64,000 nt of DNA, taken from NCBI GenBank assembly GCA_947476075.1, contig CANJPM010000002.1, positions 1-64,000 on the forward strand, in the 5' to 3' direction. Every line of letters starts with the position of its first letter. Position 1 is the stretch's first letter. The notes beneath the pieces were generated by a model. It saw nothing but the letters and a program-made list of their open reading frames with translations, had not been told where the DNA came from and searched no databases. The translations under genes were made by a program, and so were the position numbers. This DNA comes from Beijerinckiaceae bacterium (GTDB taxonomy: Bacteria; Pseudomonadota; Alphaproteobacteria; Rhizobiales; Beijerinckiaceae). This document shows, in pieces, positions 9,138-18,138 of the stretch.

Positions 9138-10206
9138 TAACTCTCGTCCATTCTCTTGTCACAACCTTCTGCAGAGCCTGCTCTAGCGGCAGCGCGGTAA
9201 AAAAACGCTTCATCGTTTCAGCATCCGGATACACGGCTTTGTTAGCGACAATTTCTGGCGGCAGCGTTTGCTTTGACAAGGCAAGCCCGTTAGCGAAATT
9301 CGTCGTCTTCGTATTTTGCTCGGCGCTTTCGGGACGCAACAGGTGGTCTATCAACGCATAGGCTTCCGATATATTTTTTGCGCCCACTGGAACAGCCAAT
9401 GCGTCCAATGACATGATTGTCCCTTCTTTTGGCACTATGTAATTTATATCTATATTATTACTGGATTCGCGAGCCCGGCTTCGCGCCTGGAAACTATCTC
9501 CTGCCCAGCCAATCGCGACACAAATGTCACCTGCTGCGAGTGCACCTATATACTCAGACGAATGAAATTTCTTGATGAACGGCCTCAATTTTTGCAGCGC
9601 AGTAGAAACACGAAGATAATCAGCCGGGTTTTTGGAGCTCGTATTGAGGCCTAAATATCGAAGGCCTACAGAAAAAATATCCTCGGGGCTGTCGAGGAAA
9701 TACACGCCGCAGTCTGAGAGCTTGCGCAGATTGTCTGGGTTAAAAACCACGTCCCAAGAATCGATAGCACGTTCCCCAAACCGAGCCTTAATCTTCTCAA
9801 CATTGTAAGCGATCCCAGTCGAAAACCACATATACGCTATTGAGTGTCGAAGTCCTGGATCGTAGCTGGCGAGGAACGCGTCAACCTCCGGGGATATATT
9901 TGAAGCATTGGCAAGCTTGGTGCGATCAAGTGGCTGATAAAGTCCGGCCTTTATCTGGCGCTGGAGAAAAGAGCCCGATGGGACCACGATGTCATATCCA
10001 GAATGACCCGCCAGCAATTTCGCCTCAAGCGTCTCATTTGAATCATACGTATCATAGACAACTCGAATGCCTGTTTCGCGCGTAAAATCATCAAGCAATT
10101 TAGGCGCAATATAATCAGACCAATTATAAACATACACTTGTCGGTCAGCAGCTATGGCTGCGAACGAAAACATGAGAATGGACACGCACAACAAGAGACG
10201 CTTCAT
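9124..10206 (-). CDS. Polyamine-type ABC transporter periplasmic binding protein (PotF/PotD-like), orphan
   Basis: 360 residues. An N-terminal signal peptide (MKRLLLCVSILMFSFAAIAA) is followed by VYVYNWSDYIAPKLLDDF, the hallmark opening of PotF/PotD spermidine/putrescine-binding proteins, and later YMWFSTGIAYN and ICVAIGWAGDSFQA, which line the ligand cleft in that family. No permease or ATPase of a polyamine importer is next to it, so it either works with a transporter encoded elsewhere or has another job. It starts two bases after the aminotransferase gene stop, so the two form an operon. The exact ligand is not readable from sequence. Confidence 0.88.
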   Translation of the reverse strand: MKRLLLCVSILMFSFAAIAADRQVYVYNWSDYIAPKLLDDFTRETGIRVVYDTYDSNETLEAKLLAGHSGYDIVVPSGSFLQRQIKAGLYQPLDRTKLANASNISPEVDAFLASYDPGLRHSIAYMWFSTGIAYNVEKIKARFGERAIDSWDVVFNPDNLRKLSDCGVYFLDSPEDIFSVGLRYLGLNTSSKNPADYLRVSTALQKLRPFIKKFHSSEYIGALAAGDICVAIGWAGDSFQARSRARESSNNIDINYIVPKEGTIMSLDALAVPVGAKNISEAYALIDHLLRPESAEQNTKTTNFANGLALSKQTLPPEIVANKAVYPDAETMKRFFTALPLEQALQKVVTREWTRVKSGR

Positions 10207-10208
10207 CT

Positions 10209-11366
10209 TTATATCCTCATTGTCCGAGCCGCAGTTCTCAACCGATCAAGCCCCGCGTCTAGCGTTTCACGCTTCTTTGCAAAACAGAATCGAACGGTAT
10301 CGCAATTAGGGCTATTTCCAGAATAAAACGCTGAAATCGGGATAGCGGCGACACCAAACTCCCGCACCAGCCGCTGGGTAAAGGCGGTATCAGAAATGTT
10401 GAAGTCAGATATATCGACGTTAACAAAGTAGGTGGCTTGACTGTGCCGTACATTAAAGCCGCAGTCGCGCAATCCATTTGAAAAATAATCTCGCCTTTCG
10501 GCAAAGCGCGCCCGCATCTCCACAAAGTAATTCAGGTCCTTATTCAATCCGAAAGCGACAGCTGATTGCAGGTTCGGTGCAGTGGTAAATGCAAGAAATT
10601 GATGAGCCTTGGCGACGATAGCGAGCAGTAGCGGCGACGCAACGACAAAGCCCACCTTCCAACCCGTCAGAGAAAAAATCTTACCGGCTGATCCTATCTT
10701 GATGGTACGATCTCGCATGCCTTCGATCGAGATCATCGTGGTATGTTCCACGCCGTCGAACACGATATGCTCCCAAACCTCATCGCATATTGCGACAGCA
10801 TCAAACCTCTTGCAAAATTCCGCCAGAAGGATGTGCTGAGAACGTGAGAATATCGTAGCGCACGGATTAAGTGGGCTATTGAACAACACCACTTTGGTAC
10901 GGTCGCTGAATGCGCGCTCGAGATCTTCGCGGTCAAACGTCCAGTTTGGCGGCTTCAGATTGACGAAGCGCGGAACGCCGCCTGCTCGAAGAACAAGCGG
11001 CAAGTAAGCGTCATATGTTGGCTGGAACAAGACAACTTCGTCGCCTGGATTTACGGTCGCCAATAAAGCAGCGGCCAGAGCTTCTGTTGCGCCTGACGTC
11101 ACCATCGTTTCAGTATTGGCGTCGATCAAAATATTTTGATGCTGAGCGTAATGTACAGCAATGGCCTCCCGTAGTTCAGGAAGCCCCATCATAGGCGGAT
11201 ACTGGTTCCACCCAGACATGATCTCGTCTGCGGCCTTTTTACGAACATCATCCGGACCGGGATCATCTGGGAACCCCTGTCCGAGGTTTACCGCGCCTAA
11301 CTCCCGCGACAAGTTTGACATGCTGTCGAATATTGTGGTCGACAGTCCAGAAAAAACGCTGTTCAT
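10209..11366 (-). CDS. PLP-dependent aminotransferase, class I/II (kynurenine/methionine aminotransferase-like)
   Basis: 385 residues, fold-type I. Seen: GQGFPDDPGP near the N-terminus, SGATEALAAAL (binds PLP phosphate), FNSPLNPCA, CDEVWEHIVF (Asp to the pyridine N) and SAGKIFSLTGWKVG with the Schiff-base lysine at residue 229; the C-terminal VRFCFAK supplies the substrate-carboxylate arginine. The GWNQYPPMMGLPELR region resembles YbdL and cysteine-S-conjugate beta-lyase/kynurenine aminotransferases. The substrate is uncertain. Two bases separate its stop from the orphan polyamine-type binding protein, implying joint expression; a link to amino acid or amine salvage is an inference. Confidence 0.88.
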   Translation of the reverse strand: MNSVFSGLSTTIFDSMSNLSRELGAVNLGQGFPDDPGPDDVRKKAADEIMSGWNQYPPMMGLPELREAIAVHYAQHQNILIDANTETMVTSGATEALAAALLATVNPGDEVVLFQPTYDAYLPLVLRAGGVPRFVNLKPPNWTFDREDLERAFSDRTKVVLFNSPLNPCATIFSRSQHILLAEFCKRFDAVAICDEVWEHIVFDGVEHTTMISIEGMRDRTIKIGSAGKIFSLTGWKVGFVVASPLLLAIVAKAHQFLAFTTAPNLQSAVAFGLNKDLNYFVEMRARFAERRDYFSNGLRDCGFNVRHSQATYFVNVDISDFNISDTAFTQRLVREFGVAAIPISAFYSGNSPNCDTVRFCFAKKRETLDAGLDRLRTAARTMRI

Positions 11367-11416
11367 TAAATGTGCTCACGCATTCGGGACCGAATTGGGA
11401 CCAAGTTTCTTTCAGG

Positions 11417-12229
11417 CTATTTCAAGATCACTTTCTCTTCAATCTGTCGCCGGATCTGGTCAATCAAGGTGGGGGTCGACGGTCCGGGGCAAATAAAAAA
11501 GACATCAGGTACTATCAGTCTTTTGCCCGCTGGATAGAGGCGCCTCATAGTCGGATGAAGAAATATTGCCTGTCCTTGATCTTCAGCGACCGTAAGAGCA
11601 TCAGAGACAACAAGATAGTCGGGTCTTGCGGCTATAAGTTTCTCGATCGGCACAAAAGCTCCACCAATTGTTAAAGCGAATTGGTCGGATGCATCGCGCA
11701 ATCCCACATGCTCCAGCACCTCGGCGGTAACGCCTTCTCTTTGAGCGTAACCTCTTCTTTGCAGAAGGAGGAAAGAGAGATCAGCCACCATACGCGCTAG
11801 CAAATTCCGCAAATTGGCCAGCGATCGATCAATGTCGGCGACGAGCTCGGAGCCACTGGTTCCATGCCCCATTGAGGCGGCCGCCTCAATCACTCCCATC
11901 TTGGTTTCTGCAAGAGTATTCCACTGCGGCAATACCTGTATTCTCATGCCGGCGTTGGATGGAATGGTGATGGTGTATCTCGCATCGTGCGCCCCCACCA
12001 AAACTAGGTCAGGCGCAAAACGAAGAATTGTTTCAGTGGCAGACCGCATGGCCGGGACTGAACCCTCCAGTTTTGAGTGATAGGAGAGCGCCGGGTTCCT
12101 AGACATTGAACTGAGACCAAGAACCTGACCGTTATTGCCAAACTCAAGCGCGCGCTGGTCTTTGGAAAGATTAAATGAAACTAGTCTGATAGGGTTGGCA
12201 ACAGCGACATTTTGATGGGAAGCGACCAA
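11417..12229 (-). CDS. Iron-siderophore/cobalamin-type ABC substrate-binding protein without visible signal peptide
   Basis: 270 residues resembling BtuF/FhuD-type binding proteins: PIRLVSFNLSKDQRALEF, LRFAPDLVLVGAHD, a central helix and RPDYLVVSDAL. A functional copy should be exported, yet the frame opens with MVASHQNVAVANPIR, essentially the mature N-terminus, and an in-frame TGA lies just upstream; no hydrophobic leader is visible in any of the three frames. The TTG start at 12229 is only two bases from the divergent permease start, leaving no room for a promoter. With the permease broken, this gene is probably a relic that is still open. Ligand unknown. Confidence 0.7.
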   Translation of the reverse strand: MVASHQNVAVANPIRLVSFNLSKDQRALEFGNNGQVLGLSSMSRNPALSYHSKLEGSVPAMRSATETILRFAPDLVLVGAHDARYTITIPSNAGMRIQVLPQWNTLAETKMGVIEAAASMGHGTSGSELVADIDRSLANLRNLLARMVADLSFLLLQRRGYAQREGVTAEVLEHVGLRDASDQFALTIGGAFVPIEKLIAARPDYLVVSDALTVAEDQGQAIFLHPTMRRLYPAGKRLIVPDVFFICPGPSTPTLIDQIRRQIEEKVILK

Positions 12230-12231
12230 GT

Positions 12232-13219
12232 ATGCGCATACGCTTGATCATTGTCCTTAGCATTATTCTAGCGACGCTTTGCGTCGTCCGGCTGTCAATT
12301 GGCGCTGCGTCATTGAGCGCCCAGGAAGTGCTCGTAGGTTTGTTTGATCCAGATTCGCAGTCCGCTTTGATCGTTCGTGACCTTTGGCTGCCTCGGCTCA
12401 TATAGGCTATGACGTGTGGCGCAAGGCTGGGCCTTTGCGGAACCGCTTCGCAAGCGCTCACAAAAACCTTCTTCCCGACCTTGGGCTTTTGGCGCTCCAC
12501 AGGCTGCAGCTTTTGAAGTTGTGCTTATGCTGTCAGGAAGCGTCCCTGATGTCCTATCGTTTTACCTACCTGTTGCGGCGATCAGTTTTTCCATTCTATC
12601 GATGGCGTTGATCATAATTTTTTGGCTAGTAATAAGAATATAGTTTCTATCTTGCTTGTCGGCATGGCGCATGGAAGTCTTTTTGGCGCGGGCACATCGC
12701 TCTTACTAGCATTTCGGCAAACCCGTTTACCGTAACTGAATTTTTTTGCTTCTTGGCTCCTTTGCTGATCGTTCGATTATACATGTGACACTCAGTGTTC
12801 TATTCATATTCTTGGGATGCTTGTTGCTCTTTCGCTGCTGGTCTGCTCATCGAGCTTTAGCGCTGGGAGAAAATACAGCGCGGTCCCTTGGATATAAGGT
12901 AGAGCTTACAACAACGACTACCATTTTGGGGATTGCGTTGACGATTGGAGCCGGCACGGCTGTGGTTGCCGCCACAGGATTCGTTGGGCTAATTGCGCCT
13001 CACCTTGTACGATCAAGTTGCGGCGGCGACCCTTCCTTGACGCGGTTGCCGTCCTGCCTCGCGGACGCATGCATTACAACGACGGCAGATATTGTGGTGC
13101 GTAGCCTTCCCTCAAGCGGTGAGGTACATATCGGAGTGGTAACAGCTCTTATTGGAGCCCCGTTCCTTCTATATATTGCGATGAAGAAGCAGAGTTCTTT
13201 TGGGGGAGCTCGCGCGTGA
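12232..13219 (+). pseudogene. FecCD-family ABC transporter permease, multiply frameshifted
   Basis: The 988 bp match the full length of a FecCD/BtuC permease (about 330 codons), but the reading frame is broken. It starts at ATG 12232 (MRIRLIIVLS), hits an in-frame TAG at 12403-12405 after LWLPRLI, then the homology moves through other frames: KNLLPDLG, GAPQAAAFEVVLM, SILLVGMAHGSLFGAG, NPFTVTEFF and finally LLGSFADRS to the end, including FVGLIAPHLVR, the coupling loop to the ATPase, and GVVTALIGAPF. I count at least five frame changes plus the stop, with no large deletion. This permease cannot be made as one protein. Confidence 0.88.
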
Positions 13220-14016
13220 TGTCTTCAGATTCTTTGGAGCCTCGTGACGGAAGCGCCCTTATGAGTTGGCGCGACGTGTACGTTATCCATGACAACAAGT
13301 ATTTGTTGCAGAACGTTTGTTTTGATCTCTTCAAAAATGATCTGATAGCAATCGTTGGGCCCAATGGCGCCGGTAAATCGACGCTGTTGCGCACGGCTGC
13401 AGGTCTGATTCGTCCTGAGGGGTACGCTACAATCCTGCGAAGGCAAGCATGCGGACTTAACGGTCGTGAACGGTCAAAGTTGATTTCATATTTGCCGCAG
13501 CAGCGCGATTTGGCTTGGCCTATGTCGGCTAGAGACTTGGTCCGCTTGGGAATTGGTGCGTTTGCAAATCAGTCATCAGCAGACGCGGCCAAGATAGACA
13601 ATAGCCTTCGAGAGCTCGGCGTCCTTCATCTTGCCGACACGTCGGTGAACAATTTATCTGGAGGCGAGCGGGCTAGCATTTCTCTAGCGCGAGCTTTGGT
13701 CAGCTCATCGCCAATCCTGATTGCGGACGAGCCTCTGAATTCACTCGATCCGGCGGCGCAATTGCTTGCCATGGAAGTGTTGGCGCATCGAGCGGAATCA
13801 GGCAGACCGGTGATCGCAGCCTTTCACGAAATCAGCTTGGCTTTGCGCTACGCCACAAAAATTTTGGTTGTCCATAAGGGCCGCATGTTAGCCTGCGCCC
13901 CACCAGACATCATCATGGAATCCAGAGCGCTTAGTCATGCTTTTGGCGTTGAATTTAGGTTCTATTCAACGCCTCACGGATATGACGCGACGTTTGATCA
14001 CTCACCTGCGGACTAA
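13216..14016 (+). CDS. ABC transporter ATP-binding protein (FecE/BtuD/HmuV-like)
   Basis: 266 residues, intact ATPase of a siderophore/heme/cobalamin-type importer: Walker A GPNGAGKSTLL, Q-loop in YLPQQRDLAWP, signature LSGGERASISLARAL, Walker B ILIADEPLNSLDP and the switch histidine in AAFHEISLAL. The start overlaps the last codons of the permease pseudogene (GTG 13216 or ATG 13219). Its partner permease is a pseudogene, so it has no obvious membrane partner here. It is convergent with regA, 10 bp apart. Substrate not determinable. Confidence 0.9.
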   Translation: MMSSDSLEPRDGSALMSWRDVYVIHDNKYLLQNVCFDLFKNDLIAIVGPNGAGKSTLLRTAAGLIRPEGYATILRRQACGLNGRERSKLISYLPQQRDLAWPMSARDLVRLGIGAFANQSSADAAKIDNSLRELGVLHLADTSVNNLSGGERASISLARALVSSSPILIADEPLNSLDPAAQLLAMEVLAHRAESGRPVIAAFHEISLALRYATKILVVHKGRMLACAPPDIIMESRALSHAFGVEFRFYSTPHGYDATFDHSPAD

Positions 14017-14026
14017 CAACTCATCG

Positions 14027-14572
14027 TTATTTCGGCGCTCGCTTCGCCAGAATTCTTTGCAAAGTTCTCCGATGCATGTTGAGCCGCCTCGCTGTTTCAG
14101 AAACATTGCGTCCGCAAAGTTCATAAATTCGTTGAATGTGCTCCCAACGAACCCGATCGGCGGACATCGGATTTGAAGGAAGCTCGGCCTTGTTCCCTGA
14201 AGTAACCAGTGCCTGATAGATTTCGTCGGCGTCCGCTGGCTTAGCTATGTAGTCAAAAGCGCCGAGCTTCACCGCCGTCACGGCGGTCGCTATGTTTCCG
14301 TAGCCCGTCAATATAACGCCACGCGCTTCGGGGCGCGTCGCTTTCAGCTTCAGGATGACGTCGAGCCCGCTACCGTCGCCCAGCCTTAGATCAATGATTG
14401 CATAGGCTGGCGCGCTTCTTTCGATACTTTCCAGACCATCTGCGACGGTCCTGGCAGTCGCAACCTCAAACCCTCTTTGCTCCATTGCTCGCGAAAGCCG
14501 TTGAAGGAAAGGCTGATCGTCATCGACGATGAGAAGGGTCTTTTCGGTCTCCGCTATGGTGAGCTGGTCCAT
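14027..14572 (-). CDS. regA: Redox response regulator RegA/ActR/PrrA
   Basis: 181 residues. The receiver domain has the acidic pocket LLIVDDDQP, phosphoacceptor Asp61 (AIIDLRLGDGSG), Thr in GVILTGYG and Lys in YIAKPAD. The C-terminal Fis-type helix-turn-helix, NVSETARRLNMHRRTLQRILAKRAPK, is nearly invariant in the RegA/ActR family. This family controls redox-responsive genes (respiration, carbon and nitrogen metabolism) in alphaproteobacteria. It follows the regB kinase gene by 43 bp on the same strand. Confidence 0.96.
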   Translation of the reverse strand: MDQLTIAETEKTLLIVDDDQPFLQRLSRAMEQRGFEVATARTVADGLESIERSAPAYAIIDLRLGDGSGLDVILKLKATRPEARGVILTGYGNIATAVTAVKLGAFDYIAKPADADEIYQALVTSGNKAELPSNPMSADRVRWEHIQRIYELCGRNVSETARRLNMHRRTLQRILAKRAPK

Positions 14573-14615
14573 TTTCCGCTTCGCGAGTTCAGACAGCGCA
14601 AATCAGCGCAAAGCT

Positions 14616-15953
14616 TCAACTAGGCGAGTCGTGTCGATTTGCAACCGTCTGCGCGAAGGTTCCCTCAAAAAGATCCCGGCTCCAGAGGACCGTTACGCGC
14701 GCGCCGCCGCTTGAGGGTATATTTTCCATCCTCACCGTGGCTCCAGTTCGTTCAAGCAGCGTCTTGGCGATAAACAGGCCCAGTCCCAAGCCGCCCTCGT
14801 CCATTTTGGCGCTCCGTCGAGCGCTGCGACTGGTCACATATGGCTCACCGAGCCTCGCCAAGATTTCCAACGGGAACCCCGGTCCATTATCTTCAATGAT
14901 GATATGGACTTGCTCATGAGACCATCCGCCGCTCACGGTCACAAGAGACCTTGCGAAATCAACTGCATTCTCAATAATATTGCTGAGACCATACAAAATT
15001 GCGGGATTTCTGGTGAGAGATGGTTCGGACTGATCGCCTGACAGCTGCGTATCGAGCTGGACACCGAAGTTGCGTACGGGCGCGATGATCTCTTCGATCA
15101 TCTGACTAAGGCTCAACGCTCCCCAGATTCTATCTCCATCACTACCCAGAGATGTTAGTTTCCCCAATATTGCGCGACATCGCGTCACTTCCTGTTCGAG
15201 AAGCAAAACGTCATCGGTAAGCGCGCCCAATTCAGGACCTAGTTTCCGCATTTCCCTGACCACAAGCGTGATCGTAGCAAGCGGCGTCCCTAATTCGTGC
15301 GCGGCGGCCGCAGCTAGACCATCAAGTTGCGTTAAATGCTGCTCACGCGCCAGCACCAGCTCAGTTGCGCCCAGAGCGTCCGTCAACCTTCGAGCTTCGT
15401 CCGCGACCCTGAATGCGTAAGCTGCGATAAATGTAGATCCCAGTACGAGGGCGATCCATATTCCCCCGATATAGAGAAGCGGAAGGGTAAGCTCCGTATC
15501 GGCGCGCCACGGCAATCGATAGTGGTGAAACGCCAAAAAGCTAGCGGCTACTATCATCACAAGAACAAGGATAAGCGTCCGCTTTAGAGACAGCGACACC
15601 GCAGAGATCAGAATCGGCGCCAGAAAGAGGATCGCGAACGGGTTCTGAAGCCCGCCGGTAAAAAACAGTAAGCTTGCGAGTTGAACGATATCAAAGGCGA
15701 GCAGGACACTAGCCGGGTTCTCGCCAAGTCTATGGTTCACGCCGTAGCGAAGCCGGAGCCCTATATTCAGCCAGATCGAAACAGCCACCGATACGAGGCA
15801 GAGGACCAAGGGAAGATCGAAACCCAAGATAAAATAAGTGACCAACAAGGCAGAGATTTGACCCCCCACCGCAAGCCAGCGGAGCTTAACGAGGGTGTCC
15901 ACGCGCAGCGAACGGGCCCTGCTGCCAAAGTCTATGCATCGATCCAAGTTCAT
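14616..15953 (-). CDS. regB: Redox sensor histidine kinase RegB/ActS/PrrB
   Basis: 445 residues. About six hydrophobic segments occupy residues 25-185; the quinone-binding heptad GGLQNPF is at 100-106. The phosphorylated His219 is in the family H-box AAAAHELGTPLATI, and the redox-active cysteine is Cys259 in the EVTRCRAILGKL box. N-box and G-boxes (NIIENAVDFA, EDNGPGF, GGLGLGLFIAKTLLE) are complete. All known redox-sensing residues of RegB are present, so it should sense quinone and thiol state. Its partner regA follows directly, and phaZ is divergent. Confidence 0.96.
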   Translation of the reverse strand: MNLDRCIDFGSRARSLRVDTLVKLRWLAVGGQISALLVTYFILGFDLPLVLCLVSVAVSIWLNIGLRLRYGVNHRLGENPASVLLAFDIVQLASLLFFTGGLQNPFAILFLAPILISAVSLSLKRTLILVLVMIVAASFLAFHHYRLPWRADTELTLPLLYIGGIWIALVLGSTFIAAYAFRVADEARRLTDALGATELVLAREQHLTQLDGLAAAAAHELGTPLATITLVVREMRKLGPELGALTDDVLLLEQEVTRCRAILGKLTSLGSDGDRIWGALSLSQMIEEIIAPVRNFGVQLDTQLSGDQSEPSLTRNPAILYGLSNIIENAVDFARSLVTVSGGWSHEQVHIIIEDNGPGFPLEILARLGEPYVTSRSARRSAKMDEGGLGLGLFIAKTLLERTGATVRMENIPSSGGARVTVLWSRDLFEGTFAQTVANRHDSPS

Positions 15954-16053
15954 AGCGGTAATTTATACTGGAAAATCAATAAACTCTAGCGGTACAATGC
16001 TCCATTAGTTCTTGATATCCAGCGTGCTGGCGATTGCAAGAGGCGGACACGCG

Positions 16054-17307
16054 ATGAACCGGTTTTCGTACCAGATCTATGAAATGGCTCACCTCGCCGT
16101 CGCCCCGGCGCGTGCGGTGTCGGACGCAACTCGGCTTCTGTTCAAGAGTCCGCTGAATCCTTGGGCACATACGCTCTTGGGGCGAAATCTTGCCGCTTCC
16201 GCCGAATTGTTCGAGCGGGTCACCCGGCGTTATGGAAAGCCCGTCTTTGACTACGGTTCCACCATTATAAGAGGTCGAAGCGTTGCCATAGACGAGACCC
16301 TAGTATGGGAGAGGCCTTTCTGTCGTCTTCTCAAATTTGCGCAACAATGTATCCGGCCAGCGCCTAGATCCAGGCTTTTGATCGTGGCTCCCATGTCCGG
16401 TCATTATGCGACGTTGTTGCGGGGCACGGTTGAGGCCTTCCTTCCGCACTATGACGTCTACATTACGGATTGGTCCGACGCTCGAATGGTCCCGCTTACA
16501 GCGGGGAGCTTCAATCTCGATGATTACGTCGATTATCTCATTTCTATTTTTGAGTTTCTCAATGAAGCCGAGGATGCGTCTCCTCTTCATACGCTTGGAG
16601 TGTGTCAGCCATCAGTTCCGCTTATCTCCGCCATCGCCTTAATGGAGGCTGATGGTAATGCAAAAGCGCCTGATTCTATGGTTCTTATGGGCGGGCCTAT
16701 CGACACGCGGAAGTGCCCCACTGCAGTTAACCTGTTGGCGCAGGAGCGAGGGACGGAATGGTTTCGACGAAACTGCATTGTATCAGTACCGTTTCCCTAC
16801 CCAGGCGTCAGTAGAGAGGTCTATCCTGGATTTCTTCAACTTTCAGGATTTATGGCGATGAACCTTGATCGGCACGTGAACGCTCACCTTGAAATGTTCA
16901 ACCATCTTATCGAGGGCGACGGCGATTCGGCAGAAAAGCATCGAGACTTTTATGATGAATATCTGGCCGTGATGGATCTGGACGCTGCATATTATCTCCA
17001 AACGATTGAGGAGGTGTTTGTGCGTCACTCGCTTCCTAAAGGGGAGATGATGCATCGCGGCAATAAGATTGACTTGCATGCGATTGAGCGTACCGCGCTA
17101 ATGACCGTTGAAGGAGAGAAGGACGACATATCAGGAGTCGGGCAAACTGCCGCCGCTCATGATCTTTGCATCAGGATTCCTGACAACAGGAAAGAGCATT
17201 ATTTGCAAGCTGGAGTAGGACATTACGGCGTTTTCAACGGATCGCGTTTCAACCGAGAAATAGCGCCGCGCATATGCGCGTTCTTTGAGCGCAGCGAGCA
17301 AAAGTAG
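16054..17307 (+). CDS. phaZ: Intracellular polyhydroxyalkanoate depolymerase
   Basis: Mobilises stored polyhydroxybutyrate inside the cell. The frame is open from 16012, but ATG 16054 (MNRFSYQIYEMAHLA) has a good AGAGGCGGA ribosome-binding site and matches the family start, giving 417 residues. Family features: NPWAHTLLGRNLAA, RLLIVAPMSGHYATLLRGTV and the nucleophile elbow LGVCQPSVP with Cys184 in place of the usual lipase serine, as in Ralstonia-type intracellular depolymerases. The C-terminal GVGHYGVFNGSRF holds the catalytic histidine. Divergent from regB. Implies the organism makes PHA granules. Confidence 0.94.
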   Translation: MNRFSYQIYEMAHLAVAPARAVSDATRLLFKSPLNPWAHTLLGRNLAASAELFERVTRRYGKPVFDYGSTIIRGRSVAIDETLVWERPFCRLLKFAQQCIRPAPRSRLLIVAPMSGHYATLLRGTVEAFLPHYDVYITDWSDARMVPLTAGSFNLDDYVDYLISIFEFLNEAEDASPLHTLGVCQPSVPLISAIALMEADGNAKAPDSMVLMGGPIDTRKCPTAVNLLAQERGTEWFRRNCIVSVPFPYPGVSREVYPGFLQLSGFMAMNLDRHVNAHLEMFNHLIEGDGDSAEKHRDFYDEYLAVMDLDAAYYLQTIEEVFVRHSLPKGEMMHRGNKIDLHAIERTALMTVEGEKDDISGVGQTAAAHDLCIRIPDNRKEHYLQAGVGHYGVFNGSRFNREIAPRICAFFERSEQK

Positions 17308-17364
17308 ACGCACTTCATCAAGGGCTGTTCCTGACATTGGAGCTCAGAGGCAGGGTAAGTCAGC

Positions 17365-18138
17365 ATGGCCATTGATGATTTGACGGTAGCGCACAACGGG
17401 CATACATACCAAATTGCTGTTCGCCGTCATGCAAAAGCAACTCGTTTCACACTTCGCATAAGAGCCGCCACGCGCGATGCGGTTTTGACGGCACCTATGA
17501 GAAGCCGTCTGTCGGAGGCTTGTAAGTTTGCGTCGGAACACGCTGAATGGATTCACTCAAAGCTTTTAAAGGTCCCCGACACAATTCCATTTCAGCACGG
17601 ATCGGTGATTCCTATTAGAGGCGTAGAGCATCAGATCGTACACGTTGCGACGGAGAGAGGTCTGGTGTCTCTTGGCCAAGCGGCGCGCGACGGCGCCAAC
17701 GTCAACCAGCCTCTCTTCCTTTATGTGTCAGGGCATGAAGAACATATAGAGCGTCGCACACGCGACTTTTTAAGGGGTCTGACGACGGGCGATATCCGTT
17801 CGGCTGTTAAAAAGCATAGCGATAAGCTGAACATCAAACCTCCGCAGGCGACGATCCGGGATACGGTCAGCAGATGGGGCTCATGTTCATCTTCAGGAGC
17901 TCTCAACTTTTCCTGGCGGCTCATCTTCGCGCCGGCTTTTGTCCTCGATTATTTAGCTGCGCACGAGGTGTCGCACATACTTGAGATGAACCATTCAAAA
18001 CGCTTTTGGGCGATTGTAGAAAACTTGTGCCCAGAAACTGCAATGGCGGAAAAGTGGTTGGATATCCATGGCGCAAGTCTCCACCGCTATGGTGCGAAAC
18101 GCACGGGAGTGCGAGCTCTAAAGCCTACAAAAAGTTAG
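17365..18138 (+). CDS. YgjP/SprT-like zinc metallopeptidase (M48-type, DUF45)
   Basis: 257 residues. The C-terminal half contains SRWGSCSSSGALNFSWRL and the zinc site HEVSH (200-204) with a third His at 210 in MNHSKRFW, which is the YgjP/DUF45 metallopeptidase signature. No signal peptide or membrane segment, so probably cytoplasmic. The physiological substrate of this family is poorly known. Its 3' end overlaps the convergent trmB gene by 21 bp. Confidence 0.9.
   Translation: MAIDDLTVAHNGHTYQIAVRRHAKATRFTLRIRAATRDAVLTAPMRSRLSEACKFASEHAEWIHSKLLKVPDTIPFQHGSVIPIRGVEHQIVHVATERGLVSLGQAARDGANVNQPLFLYVSGHEEHIERRTRDFLRGLTTGDIRSAVKKHSDKLNIKPPQATIRDTVSRWGSCSSSGALNFSWRLIFAPAFVLDYLAAHEVSHILEMNHSKRFWAIVENLCPETAMAEKWLDIHGASLHRYGAKRTGVRALKPTKS

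Noticed and set aside
12171-12500. 109-codon minus-strand open frame across the permease pseudogene
   Set aside because: Antisense to recognisable permease sequence and to the start of the binding-protein gene; no domain or leader peptide.
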